Positions 16,139 through 24,219 of a stretch of DNA of 64,000 nucleotides are shown piece after piece. A program made the position numbers and the translations under genes. The notes beneath the pieces were generated by a model that saw only the letters and a program-made list of their open reading frames with translations, was not told the DNA's origin and did not search any database. The stretch's first letter is position 1. Every line of letters starts with the position of its first letter. Origin of the DNA: Allomuricauda sp. TMED12 (GTDB taxonomy: Bacteria; Bacteroidota; Bacteroidia; Flavobacteriales; Flavobacteriaceae); NCBI GenBank assembly GCA_002167435.2, contig NHBR02000147.1, positions 50,218-114,217 on the forward strand, read 5' to 3'.

Positions 16139-17548
16139 TTATTTTAAGGTACTTGGACACACATAATCGGTTACGGGTGTCCCAACTTTTTTAATGTCTT
16201 CAAACCCACCGGAAACATCGACTAAATTGTGTATTCCCCTACTCTTAAGAATGGATGCCGCAACCATACTTCTATAACCACTTCTACAATGGATATAGAA
16301 TGTTTCCTCTTCTGGGAACTCAGCGATATGGTCATTCAGGTAATCCAAGGGGGTCAAATGAGCATCTACAACATGTTCTGCTTTAAATTCGGATTCTTTT
16401 CTTACATCGAACACTGGAACTCCTTCATCAACCTTTTGCTTGAATTGTTCGGCATTTACATTGACAACAGTATCTATTTCCTTACCTGCTTCTTTCCAAG
16501 CATCAACGCCACCTTTCAAATATCCCAAGGTTTTGTCAAAACCAACCCTGGAAAGTCGGGTAACGGTTTCCTCTTCCCTTCCTTTGGGCGTAACCAATAA
16601 GATAGGTTGTGACACATCGGCAATAAGTGCTCCCACCCAAGGTGCAAAGCTTCCGTCCAATCCTATGAAAATAGATCTTGGCACATGTCCTTTTGCAAAA
16701 TCGTCCTGATGACGAACATCAAGGATAATGGCTCCAGTCTCATTGGCTGCAACTTCAAAAGCATCCGGGCTCAACGCTTGGGTTCCTCTTTCCAAAACGG
16801 TATCGATATCCTCGTAGCCTTCCTTGTTCAATTTCACGTTCAATGGGAAATATTGAGGAGGTGGCAAAAGGCCTTCGGTGACTTCTTCAATGAATTCTTT
16901 TCTGGTCATATCCGCCCTAAGGGCATAGTTCATCTTTTTCTGATTGCCCAAGGTGTCCACAGTTTCTTTCATCATGTTTTTTCCGCAAGCGGAACCGGCG
17001 CCGTGTGCAGGATAAACGATAACATCGTCTGCAAGGGGCATAATTTTGTTACGAAGACTATCGAACAGGGTTCCTGCCAATTCTTCTTGTGTCATATGGG
17101 CTGCTTTTTGAGCCAAATCCGGACGGCCAACATCTCCAAGGAACAAAGTGTCCCCACTGAAAATGGCATGGTCTTTCCCGTTTTCATCTCTCAACAAATA
17201 GGTTGAACTTTCCATAGTGTGCCCTGGCGTGTGCAGCACTTTTATGGTAATTTTACCTAATTTGAACTCTTGTCCATCTTCTGCAATAATAGCATCAAAA
17301 GAAGGTTTTGCAGTCGGACCATACACAATGGCCGCCCCTGTTTCTTTGGATAGGGTTACGTGTCCACTCACAAAATCAGCATGGAAATGTGTTTCAAAAA
17401 TGTATTTGATCTTGGCTCCATCTTCCTCGGCTTTTTTAATATAGGGCTTCACTTCCCTTAATGGGTCAATAATCGCCGCTTCCCCTTCACTCTCTATATA
17501 ATATGCCCCTTGGGCCAAGCATCCTGTATAAATCTGTTCAATTTTCAT
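16139..17548 (-). CDS. persulfide-dioxygenase-like MBL hydrolase fused to two rhodanese domains
   Basis: 469 residues. The N-terminal metallo-beta-lactamase domain (1-240) has THFHADFVSGH (His54, His56, Asp58) and the SGDTLFLGDVGRPDL motif shared with ETHE1-type persulfide dioxygenases. Two rhodanese domains follow. The first (about 265-355) has VTPKGREEE where the catalytic loop should be and lacks the cysteine. The second (about 365-460) has an intact IHCRSGYRS loop. This is the CstB/BLH type of fusion, which oxidises persulfide to sulfite or thiosulfate. It is the first gene of its operon, under site 6, next to SQR-family partners. Confidence 0.88.
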   Translation of the reverse strand: MKIEQIYTGCLAQGAYYIESEGEAAIIDPLREVKPYIKKAEEDGAKIKYIFETHFHADFVSGHVTLSKETGAAIVYGPTAKPSFDAIIAEDGQEFKLGKITIKVLHTPGHTMESSTYLLRDENGKDHAIFSGDTLFLGDVGRPDLAQKAAHMTQEELAGTLFDSLRNKIMPLADDVIVYPAHGAGSACGKNMMKETVDTLGNQKKMNYALRADMTRKEFIEEVTEGLLPPPQYFPLNVKLNKEGYEDIDTVLERGTQALSPDAFEVAANETGAIILDVRHQDDFAKGHVPRSIFIGLDGSFAPWVGALIADVSQPILLVTPKGREEETVTRLSRVGFDKTLGYLKGGVDAWKEAGKEIDTVVNVNAEQFKQKVDEGVPVFDVRKESEFKAEHVVDAHLTPLDYLNDHIAEFPEEETFYIHCRSGYRSMVAASILKSRGIHNLVDVSGGFEDIKKVGTPVTDYVCPSTLK

Positions 17549-17564
17549 GTGATATGGTTTTTAC

Positions 17565-17608
17565 CAAATATAATCTTGTGTTTCCTAATCTTCTGTGACT
17601 TAAGTTAC
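17565..17608 (-). promoter_or_regulatory. promoter with Crp/Fnr-type operator (site 6)
   Basis: GTGAC-TTAA-GTTAC at 17595-17608 (one mismatch in the left arm), with a perfect TATATTTG box (minus strand) at 17565-17572, 29.5 bases from the site centre. The site overlaps the stop codon of the SulP gene. Confidence 0.75.
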
Positions 17609-19338
17609 AAACTCTTTTTCTGTGATTGCAAAGACACCTTTTTTTGAATCGTGCTTCGTTCTTGATGATTCGTACAACATTCAACCGCATCAATGGTTTG
17701 TACAAATAGGTTTTCCTCTCCTAAAATATTGATTATTCCGCTTGAATAAAGGATGTCCCTTGTAGGGCCAATGGCCCCAGCTATCAAAAACTGAATGTTC
17801 TTTTCCCGTAGTTCCAAAATTATCCTTTCCAACAATACTGTGGCACTACTATCAATATAATTTATGGCTTCGGCATTTAGAATCACAAATTTTAGCTTGG
17901 GACCTTTTTTATGAACTTCTTGATAAAGCTGCTTTTTAAAATAGTCTTTGTTACCAAAATACAGCTGTGCATCGAAACGAAGAATCAAAGTGTCCTCATA
18001 AACCTCCACATCTTCAGAAAAACGGGTGATGTTCTTAAAATAGTCCGTTCCTTTTATTCTGCCCAAAATGGCGACATGAGGTTTGGAAATACGATATACC
18101 AACAATAACAATGAAATCAACACCCCTAAAATAATACCCTCGATCAACCCGATGGAAAGTGTCATTACAAAGGTTGCTATCAACAACAGGAACTCATCCT
18201 TTCTATTTTTCCATAAAAACAATGGGTATTTTATGTCGATCAACCCAAAAACGGATACGATAATGATTCCGCCCAGAGCCAAGGTTGGGAGATTATGGAA
18301 CAAAGGGGTAAGGAACAACAGGATAGCTGCTATGACCAACGTACTGAAAACAAGCGACATACTTGTTTTTGCACCGGACTCATCGTTTACGGCACTCCTT
18401 GAAAACCCTCCTGAAACCGAGAACGATTGAAAAAATGATCCCAAAATATTGGACAATCCCAAAGCTCTTAGTTCTTGATTGGCATCTAGTTCGTATTCCG
18501 GATGTTTTTCTTCCAACGTTTTGGCAATGGAGATGGATTCCATAAATCCGAAAAGGGCAACTGTAAGTGCAATGGGCAAAAATTTACCTATACTATCCCA
18601 ATGTCCAACAGGCAATTCAAATTTCGGAAGTCCTTGTGGAATCTCCCCAACGACATGAATACCCTTGCCCTCCAAACCAAACAACACTACACCTAAGATT
18701 CCCAAAACCACTATAAAAAGGGGGGTGGGCAATTTTTTACTGACTTTTTTTAAACCGATGATGAGCAGAATCACAAAAATCCCAAGTACAAATGTCAAAA
18801 GATGGACATGACTCAAATTTTTAAAAATGCTTCCTAGCAACACATAAATTTTTCCAGATTGGGGCAATTCAATCCCAAGTATATGTTTTAATTGTCCCAG
18901 TCCAATTAATATAGCCGCTGCTGAAGTAAATCCGTTGATTACCGGCTTGGACAAAAAGTTTACAAAGGCTCCCATTTTCAGGAATCCAAAGAGTAATTGA
19001 ACCAAGCCTATAAGTAAGGTTAGGAATATTACCGCTGAGATATAGGCTCCCTCTCCCGATAATTGCATAGCTCCAATTCCTGCCGCCACCAACAAGGAAT
19101 CCATGGCAACGGGGCCAACCGCCAATTGTCTTGATGTTCCTGTGATAGCATAAACAAATTGGGGAACCAGGGCAGCATACAGTCCATAAATGGGAGGCAC
19201 GCCCGCAATCATCGCATAGGCCATGCCTTGTGGAACCAACATAATTCCCACAGTAATTCCCGCAATTAAATCGCCATAGAGCAATGAGCGATTATAGGTT
19301 CTTATCCACGTTAAAAAAGGAAAAATCCTTTTGAGCAT
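17605..19338 (-). CDS. SulP-family anion permease with STAS domain
   Basis: About 577 residues: ten or more transmembrane helices of the SulP/SLC26 fold, with the sulfate-transporter signature (GLYAALVPQFVYAITGTSRQLAVGP split around residue 45-70), then a cytoplasmic STAS domain (about 430-550) with the conserved INYIDSSA strand. It transports sulfate, bicarbonate or another anion; the context favours a sulfur oxyanion. A longer frame opens at 19377, but the conserved promoter box lies at 19354-19361, so the ATG at 19338 is the likely start. It is driven by site 7 and lies just downstream of the Crp/Fnr gene. Confidence 0.9.
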   Translation of the reverse strand: MLKRIFPFLTWIRTYNRSLLYGDLIAGITVGIMLVPQGMAYAMIAGVPPIYGLYAALVPQFVYAITGTSRQLAVGPVAMDSLLVAAGIGAMQLSGEGAYISAVIFLTLLIGLVQLLFGFLKMGAFVNFLSKPVINGFTSAAAILIGLGQLKHILGIELPQSGKIYVLLGSIFKNLSHVHLLTFVLGIFVILLIIGLKKVSKKLPTPLFIVVLGILGVVLFGLEGKGIHVVGEIPQGLPKFELPVGHWDSIGKFLPIALTVALFGFMESISIAKTLEEKHPEYELDANQELRALGLSNILGSFFQSFSVSGGFSRSAVNDESGAKTSMSLVFSTLVIAAILLFLTPLFHNLPTLALGGIIIVSVFGLIDIKYPLFLWKNRKDEFLLLIATFVMTLSIGLIEGIILGVLISLLLLVYRISKPHVAILGRIKGTDYFKNITRFSEDVEVYEDTLILRFDAQLYFGNKDYFKKQLYQEVHKKGPKLKFVILNAEAINYIDSSATVLLERIILELREKNIQFLIAGAIGPTRDILYSSGIINILGEENLFVQTIDAVECCTNHQERSTIQKKVSLQSQKKSL

Positions 19339-19353
19339 GCGATTGGTTTTATG

Positions 19354-19397
19354 CAAAAATAGGTTGCCTAAAGACAAACAACAGTAACAAAGGGTAC
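19354..19397 (-). promoter_or_regulatory. promoter with Crp/Fnr-type operator (site 7) for SulP
   Basis: GTAAC-AAAG-GGTAC at 19384-19397 (one mismatch in the right arm) and a perfect TATTTTTG box (minus strand) at 19354-19361, again 29.5 bases from the site centre. It decides the SulP start codon in favour of 19338. Confidence 0.7.
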
Positions 19398-19401
19398 AAA
19401 T

Positions 19402-20034
19402 TTAAAGATCTACGACATGAATATAATTTCTATGGAGCACAAGCTTTTTCATTTTTTCCAGCTTTTTGAGTAATCTGGAAACCACCACTCTTGAAGTATG
19501 CAAATCATAGGCAATCTCTTGATGTGTACTTTTTATGCGATTATCCTTGGTTACCTCAACCTTCTTTTTGAGATAATCCATAAGTCGTTGATCCAAATTT
19601 TTGAAGGCAATACTATCCACAGTCTGGAGCAGTTCGTTTAAGCGGTTCTGATAACTATCAAAAACATAATTACGCCACCCTTTGTACTTGGCCATCCATT
19701 CTTCCATTTTCTGAACAGGGACCATAATAAGTTTGGTCTCCGTCTCAGTAATGGCTCTAATTTCACTTTTTGTATGCCCCATGCAGCATGCCATGGTCAC
19801 GGAACAGGTTTCACCTTGTTCCAAATAGTACAAGAGCAACTCATCCCCCTCATCATCTTCCCGAAGTACTTTTATGGCCCCGGACAACATCAACGGTATG
19901 CTCCGAATGTATTGTCCAATGTCCATTATGGTTTCGCCCGCAGGGACTTCCATTAATTTACCCTCTTCAAGTATCTCATCGATAAGGGGTTGTTCAAAAT
20001 AATTGCTGAATGTTCCTAAAAGCTCTTCTTCCAT
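19402..20034 (-). CDS. Crp/Fnr-family transcriptional regulator, probable regulator of the sulfur island
   Basis: About 210 residues: an N-terminal cyclic-nucleotide-binding-type beta-roll, a long dimer helix (about 115-145) and a C-terminal winged helix-turn-helix with HQEIAYDLHTSRVVVSRLL as turn and recognition helix. It has no N-terminal Fe-S cysteine cluster. Its only cysteines are Cys77, Cys83 and Cys84, in the beta-roll where cAMP would sit in Crp. The ATG at 20034 fits the family; an upstream ATG at 20118 adds 28 unconserved residues. Operators of 5-4-5 palindromic form, as expected for an Fnr-like dimer, lie before the surrounding sulfur genes. Confidence 0.88.
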   Translation of the reverse strand: MEEELLGTFSNYFEQPLIDEILEEGKLMEVPAGETIMDIGQYIRSIPLMLSGAIKVLREDDEGDELLLYYLEQGETCSVTMACCMGHTKSEIRAITETETKLIMVPVQKMEEWMAKYKGWRNYVFDSYQNRLNELLQTVDSIAFKNLDQRLMDYLKKKVEVTKDNRIKSTHQEIAYDLHTSRVVVSRLLKKLEKMKKLVLHRNYIHVVDL

Positions 20035-20100
20035 ATTGTTTAAATACACTGCCCTAAGGTAACTATTTTGGTAAAAACAGCGGCTATTGTTCAGTTGGCT

Positions 20101-20132
20101 AAAAAGAAAGACCCGCACACTTCGTACGGGTC
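20101..20132 (-). terminator. intrinsic terminator of the phosphonate SusCD operon
   Basis: A 6-bp GC-rich stem GACCCG/CGGGTC with an 11-base loop, followed on the minus strand by TTTCTTTTT. It lies 47 bases after the last gene of the leftward operon and just ahead of the Crp/Fnr gene. Confidence 0.75.
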
Positions 20133-20178
20133 CTTGGCATTAACTTAAACTAATAAACTGAATCAAACCTACTTAAAC

Positions 20179-21255
20179 TTATAGTTTTATGGGTTCCCCC
20201 TTAATTTCTTTCTTAATAGGAATTCCCAATACTTTTAGAATAGTGGGTGCAAATTGGTTGGAATACAATTGTTCTTGTTGATGAACCTCGCCCAAAGGTT
20301 TTACATTCTTCCCAAAAGCTACCATCCACACGGCACCAGCTCCTTTTATGTCACTTCCATGGCTTTTCCAAGTATCCAGTGGCTGTGTGCCCCTACCATG
20401 ATCAGTTGTAATGATAAAAACGGTTTGACCCTTATAAAAATCATCCTGCTGGGTAAATTCCCAAATCTCTTTGATGAGAGAATCGGTATTATGAGCTGAT
20501 TTCAAATAGGCTTGATAGTCCCCATCATGGGCAAAATCATCGGTTTCTCCGTATGAGATATAAACAAGCTTCGGATGCTCTTTTTTCATATGCTCCAAAG
20601 CATAATGATGCGTAAACGCATCCAACCGAACGGAACCCCAAGGACTCGGTATTTGTTCCTGAAGCTGGTTCAAGAACTTTTCCCTTTCGTTCAAATTTTC
20701 CGATGCGGCTTCAAAACCTGCATTTACAGGGACTCCTGAACGTTCTTCATTGATGATGGACGGAAACACATCCCAACTTCCAAAGGCAGCTACTTTGCCT
20801 TTTCCTTTAGGAGAATTGTTGTAGCGTTCCAAAATGGTAGTGTTGGGGTTTGGTATTTTATCATTACTTGTGATACGCTCGTCATCCGCGGTTCCTGTCA
20901 AAATTTCATTGTAGCCTGGATACGAAAACCACATGGAGTTGGTCAAGTTTACTTTACTGCCCAATTTTCGGTTTCCATGAATTTGACCCATCTTTTCCAC
21001 TTGACCCCAAAAAAATGGCAATAAAGCTACTCTTCTTTTTTCTGGTGTTTCTCTCCAGAAAGCCTTTTTCAACATAGCGGCGTTGTGGACATAATCCTTG
21101 TTACCAATTAAAAGAGAATCTGCTCCCGTGAACAATTCCTGCCAGCGAAAACCATCCAACGTAATCAAAATTACCTTGGTGTCTTCTGCATTTTGTGCAT
21201 TAATATTAAGAATGGCTGCAACCGCAGCTATCAAAAACAAAATTCTATTTTTCAT
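20179..21255 (-). CDS. secreted alkaline-phosphatase-superfamily hydrolase (phosphodiesterase/phosphonate-type)
   Basis: About 358 residues with a cleavable signal peptide (hydrophobic to residue 20, ending NINAQ). It has the fold markers of the alkaline phosphatase/NPP superfamily: TLDGFRW (metal ligand Asp34), a likely nucleophile Ser111 before YPGYNEILTG, GETDDFAHDGDY, TTDHGRG and KSHGSD as further metal ligands. Members cleave phosphomonoesters, phosphodiesters, phosphonate esters or phosphonoacetate. I chose the ATG at 21255 because it starts a clean signal peptide; it overlaps the upstream stop by 11 bases. It is the last gene of the seven-gene SusCD operon. The exact substrate is unknown. 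Confidence 0.82.
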   Translation of the reverse strand: MKNRILFLIAAVAAILNINAQNAEDTKVILITLDGFRWQELFTGADSLLIGNKDYVHNAAMLKKAFWRETPEKRRVALLPFFWGQVEKMGQIHGNRKLGSKVNLTNSMWFSYPGYNEILTGTADDERITSNDKIPNPNTTILERYNNSPKGKGKVAAFGSWDVFPSIINEERSGVPVNAGFEAASENLNEREKFLNQLQEQIPSPWGSVRLDAFTHHYALEHMKKEHPKLVYISYGETDDFAHDGDYQAYLKSAHNTDSLIKEIWEFTQQDDFYKGQTVFIITTDHGRGTQPLDTWKSHGSDIKGAGAVWMVAFGKNVKPLGEVHQQEQLYSNQFAPTILKVLGIPIKKEIKGEPIKL

Positions 21256-22849
21256 TTGCTTGTTGTGTTTTAAATGTTGCTGTTTCGGACCAATCGCTCC
21301 AATTGAGGTTTTGGTCACGGTACCGAACCCTCCAATAATAGGTAGTTCCCGGCTTTAATCTTTTTGTGCTCTCATCGGTCAAATCGTCCTCTTTTTGACG
21401 ATCCTCCTTGTAATACCAATTTTCAAATTGTTTCCAACTGTCCAAAGCCAACTTTTCAAAATCCTGTGTTTCGGAAACCTGCCAATGGGCTGCAGCATGA
21501 AATGCTCCATTAAGCGAACTTGAAAACTCACCTGCCTTCAGCACTGCAAATTCTTCATTCACTATTTCATTGCTATTTGGAGAAACCACTTTGGGGGCAT
21601 TAGGCTTTTTATCCAATCGCCAAATGGTAATACTATCGCGAAGCTCATTTTCTCTTGACTTAATATTATTACCTCGACTGATTCTCTTAATAGTAAATTT
21701 AGGGTCAATTCGGTTCCCGTCCACTTCCACCATTACAAATCCATACTCGTCTTGAGTAACGGTGAACTCATCGTAATCACGCCCTTCGAACTCACCCCAA
21801 TTGTCTATGGCGCCACCTGCGGAGGCCACATTGATCCACAAGTGTTTGTGATCTCTGGATTGTCCTCGGGAATAACCGTGTGTATGTCCAAAAAAGTGAA
21901 TGCTCGGCTTTCCTGTCTTGGTAGAGAACGCTTCCAACATCTTAACCACTTTCCCCGTTGATTCTTCTTCACCGGGAATCCAAAGTTCCGATTTGTGTGG
22001 GTGGTGCAATTGAGCAAACACAAAATCGATGTTGTCATCTTTCTCGGTATCGGCCAATACTTTTTCCAGCCATTGATATTGTTCCCCCAGGTCACGATAT
22101 CCATCATTGGAATTCAACCCGATAATTCGAGTGTTACCGTAATCTTTGTACCACCAATGCTCGGCGTAAGCTGGGGTTCCATTTTCGGGAAGACTGAAAT
22201 ATTTGAAGTAGAAAACGGAATTCCGCTCATGGTTTCCCAAAACAGGATAAACGGGCACCTCAGCAAATAATTTTTGCGCTGGATCAAAGAAATGTTCCTT
22301 CCATTGGTAATATTTGCTTCCACTCTGAACCAAATCACCAGGTATCATCACCATTGCCAGATTGTCGGGCAATTTACCTCCGTGTTCTTTTTCGAGATAT
22401 TGAAGCACTCCTTGATTCACAATTTCCGAAAACTTGTTCGGATGCTGGCTATCGTATTGCATATCGCTCATCGCAACTATGTTGAAGGATTCCTCATCAC
22501 TAGAAAATGGAGGTGTCTTAAACTGGAAAATATCCGACTTAGCCTTGCCCGTTTTTACTCGGTAATAGTATTCCGTAAAGCGTTTTAGATTTTCTAATTT
22601 TACAGTGTGTACTCTAGAATCGGAGAAATTGATATCCTCGGCTTTTCCAGATGCTTTTTTGCCCAATTTCTCGGTAGTTCCCCATTCTACAATACTTTCT
22701 TCGCCGCTAGTGGTTTCCCACATAATCACAATGGAATTGGGTTCGGCATCCTGAAGATAAGGCTGTACCAAAATTTGGGGTTCGGTTTGTGCAGTTACTT
22801 GCATCAAACCCATACAAAACACAATAAGGAGTTGCTTGATTTTTTTCAT
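21245..22849 (-). CDS. secreted purple-acid-phosphatase-like metallophosphoesterase
   Basis: 534 residues with a signal peptide (MKKIKQLLIVFCMG, cleavage near VTAQ). An N-terminal fibronectin-like domain (about 25-115) is of the type found in purple acid phosphatases. The metallophosphoesterase core carries DMQYDS, GDLVQSG, LGNHERN, HHPHKSE and GHTHGYSRG. A second FN3-like domain ends the protein (YYWRVRYRDQNLNWS). It would hydrolyse phospho- or phosphonoesters in the periplasm or outside. Its ATG overlaps the end of the PbfA gene by one base, and its end overlaps the next gene, so it is translationally coupled in the SusCD operon. Confidence 0.85.
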   Translation of the reverse strand: MKKIKQLLIVFCMGLMQVTAQTEPQILVQPYLQDAEPNSIVIMWETTSGEESIVEWGTTEKLGKKASGKAEDINFSDSRVHTVKLENLKRFTEYYYRVKTGKAKSDIFQFKTPPFSSDEESFNIVAMSDMQYDSQHPNKFSEIVNQGVLQYLEKEHGGKLPDNLAMVMIPGDLVQSGSKYYQWKEHFFDPAQKLFAEVPVYPVLGNHERNSVFYFKYFSLPENGTPAYAEHWWYKDYGNTRIIGLNSNDGYRDLGEQYQWLEKVLADTEKDDNIDFVFAQLHHPHKSELWIPGEEESTGKVVKMLEAFSTKTGKPSIHFFGHTHGYSRGQSRDHKHLWINVASAGGAIDNWGEFEGRDYDEFTVTQDEYGFVMVEVDGNRIDPKFTIKRISRGNNIKSRENELRDSITIWRLDKKPNAPKVVSPNSNEIVNEEFAVLKAGEFSSSLNGAFHAAAHWQVSETQDFEKLALDSWKQFENWYYKEDRQKEDDLTDESTKRLKPGTTYYWRVRYRDQNLNWSDWSETATFKTQQANEK

Positions 22850-24219
22850 TAGGCTATGGCATTGGTTTTTAGAAAAGCCTCGTTTAAAATTTCCACGGCT
22901 TTTTCAAGTTCTTCTCTGGTTATAGTTAATGGGGGTGATAGTTGGAGTACATTTCCTTTGGAAACTTTAAAACTCAACCCCTGTTTTAAGCATTCGTACA
23001 TGATTTCCTCGGCTTCGGCTGTAGCTTTTTTCTTGGTGGTTCTATCGGTTACCAATTCGATTCCCCATAAAAGCCCAACTCCGCGCACATCTCCGATCAA
23101 AGAATATTTTCGGTGCATTTTGTAAAGGGCTTTCTTCATGAATTTTTGATCTTCCTTTACTTTTTGCAAGAGGTTTTCTTCTTCCAAAACTTCCAAAAGG
23201 GTCAATCCTGCTATAGATCCCAATGGACTTTTCTCGTGGGTGTAATGCCCAAGGGAAATATGCCCAAATTTGTTATACTCTTCTCTAGTTACAATGGCAG
23301 CTTGCGGAATAATACCACCACCAAGTCCTTTGCCCAAACAAAGAATATCGGGTTCAATGCCAAACAGTTCGTAAGCGAACATGGTACCGGTTCTTCCAAA
23401 AGCGATTGGGATTTCATCTAAAATAAGTAAGACACCATATTTGTTACAGAGTTCCCGTGCTCCTTTCCAGAACTTTTCCGAGGGAATCTGCACATCGGTA
23501 TTTCGGATGGTCTCAGCTAAAAAAGCACCAATTTGTTGGTCTTTTTCCAAAACATACTCTAAATATTCAAGGGCTTTGTCCTCATTCCCTTCAAAAATAC
23601 CACGATAGGTAATTGGAGGTGGAATTCGTTCCACTCCAGGCATCAAAGGCCCCATATGTTCTTGAAAAACCGATTCCCCGCCCACGCTAATCGCATCCAA
23701 AGAGGCTCCATGAAACGAATCCCAAAAGGAGACTACCTTGTGCTTTCCTGTTACCGCCCTGGCCAATTTTAAGGCAATGCCGATTGCTGAGCTTCCATTT
23801 GGTGTTAATAGAATTCGATTGAGACCTTCGGGGGTATAGGAAGTTAATTTCTCTGCAAATTGAACCGCCGTTTCATTGGCATATCTTCTGGTGGAAAAAG
23901 TTAAGTTTTGAAGTTGCTCCGTTAATCTTGAAATCAATTTTGGATGGGAAAACCCGATTTGATGGACATTGTTTCCGTGAAAATCGAGATACTTCTTCCC
24001 AGATATACTTTCAATGTAAGACCCTTCACAATTTTGGAGTACATCCAAACAAGGAGTGGACAAGGATTGATGCATAAAATACTTGGCATCCTTTTCCAGT
24101 AGCTCCCTGGCTTCTTCGCTCACTTCGTTCTGCAACCATTCCCCCCGAGCAGGAGTTAGATTGATATCGCCTTCCACAACAGATTCTGCGTTGTGCTTAT
24201 CGCGCTTTGTATGGTCCAT
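22849..24219 (-). CDS. pbfA: PLP-dependent class III aminotransferase-fold enzyme, probable (R)-1-hydroxy-2-aminoethylphosphonate ammonia-lyase (PbfA type)
   Basis: 456 residues of the class III aminotransferase fold. Lys297 in CLGKGLGGG is the PLP Schiff-base lysine and Asp268 in LILDEIP contacts the pyridine nitrogen. The N-terminal segment (EGDINLTPAR, then MHQSLSTPCLD), HGNNVHQIGF near residue 81-90, the STRRYANE stretch and DSFHGASLDAIS near 167-177 are what I recall for the PbfA subgroup rather than ordinary ornithine or omega-aminotransferases. PbfA converts hydroxylated AEP to phosphonoacetaldehyde and ammonia. It has no signal peptide, so it is cytoplasmic. It sits inside the SusCD operon, overlapping the MBL gene by 23 bases. 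A true aminotransferase remains an alternative. Confidence 0.72.
   Translation of the reverse strand: MDHTKRDKHNAESVVEGDINLTPARGEWLQNEVSEEARELLEKDAKYFMHQSLSTPCLDVLQNCEGSYIESISGKKYLDFHGNNVHQIGFSHPKLISRLTEQLQNLTFSTRRYANETAVQFAEKLTSYTPEGLNRILLTPNGSSAIGIALKLARAVTGKHKVVSFWDSFHGASLDAISVGGESVFQEHMGPLMPGVERIPPPITYRGIFEGNEDKALEYLEYVLEKDQQIGAFLAETIRNTDVQIPSEKFWKGARELCNKYGVLLILDEIPIAFGRTGTMFAYELFGIEPDILCLGKGLGGGIIPQAAIVTREEYNKFGHISLGHYTHEKSPLGSIAGLTLLEVLEEENLLQKVKEDQKFMKKALYKMHRKYSLIGDVRGVGLLWGIELVTDRTTKKKATAEAEEIMYECLKQGLSFKVSKGNVLQLSPPLTITREELEKAVEILNEAFLKTNAIA

Noticed and set aside
20059..20072. Possible eighth copy of the GTAAC-N4-GTTAC operator before the Crp/Fnr gene itself
   Set aside because: Only the left half matches (GTAAC-TATT-TTGGT), and no TAnnTTTG-like box lies at the expected 29.5-base spacing, so autoregulation by this site is not supported.
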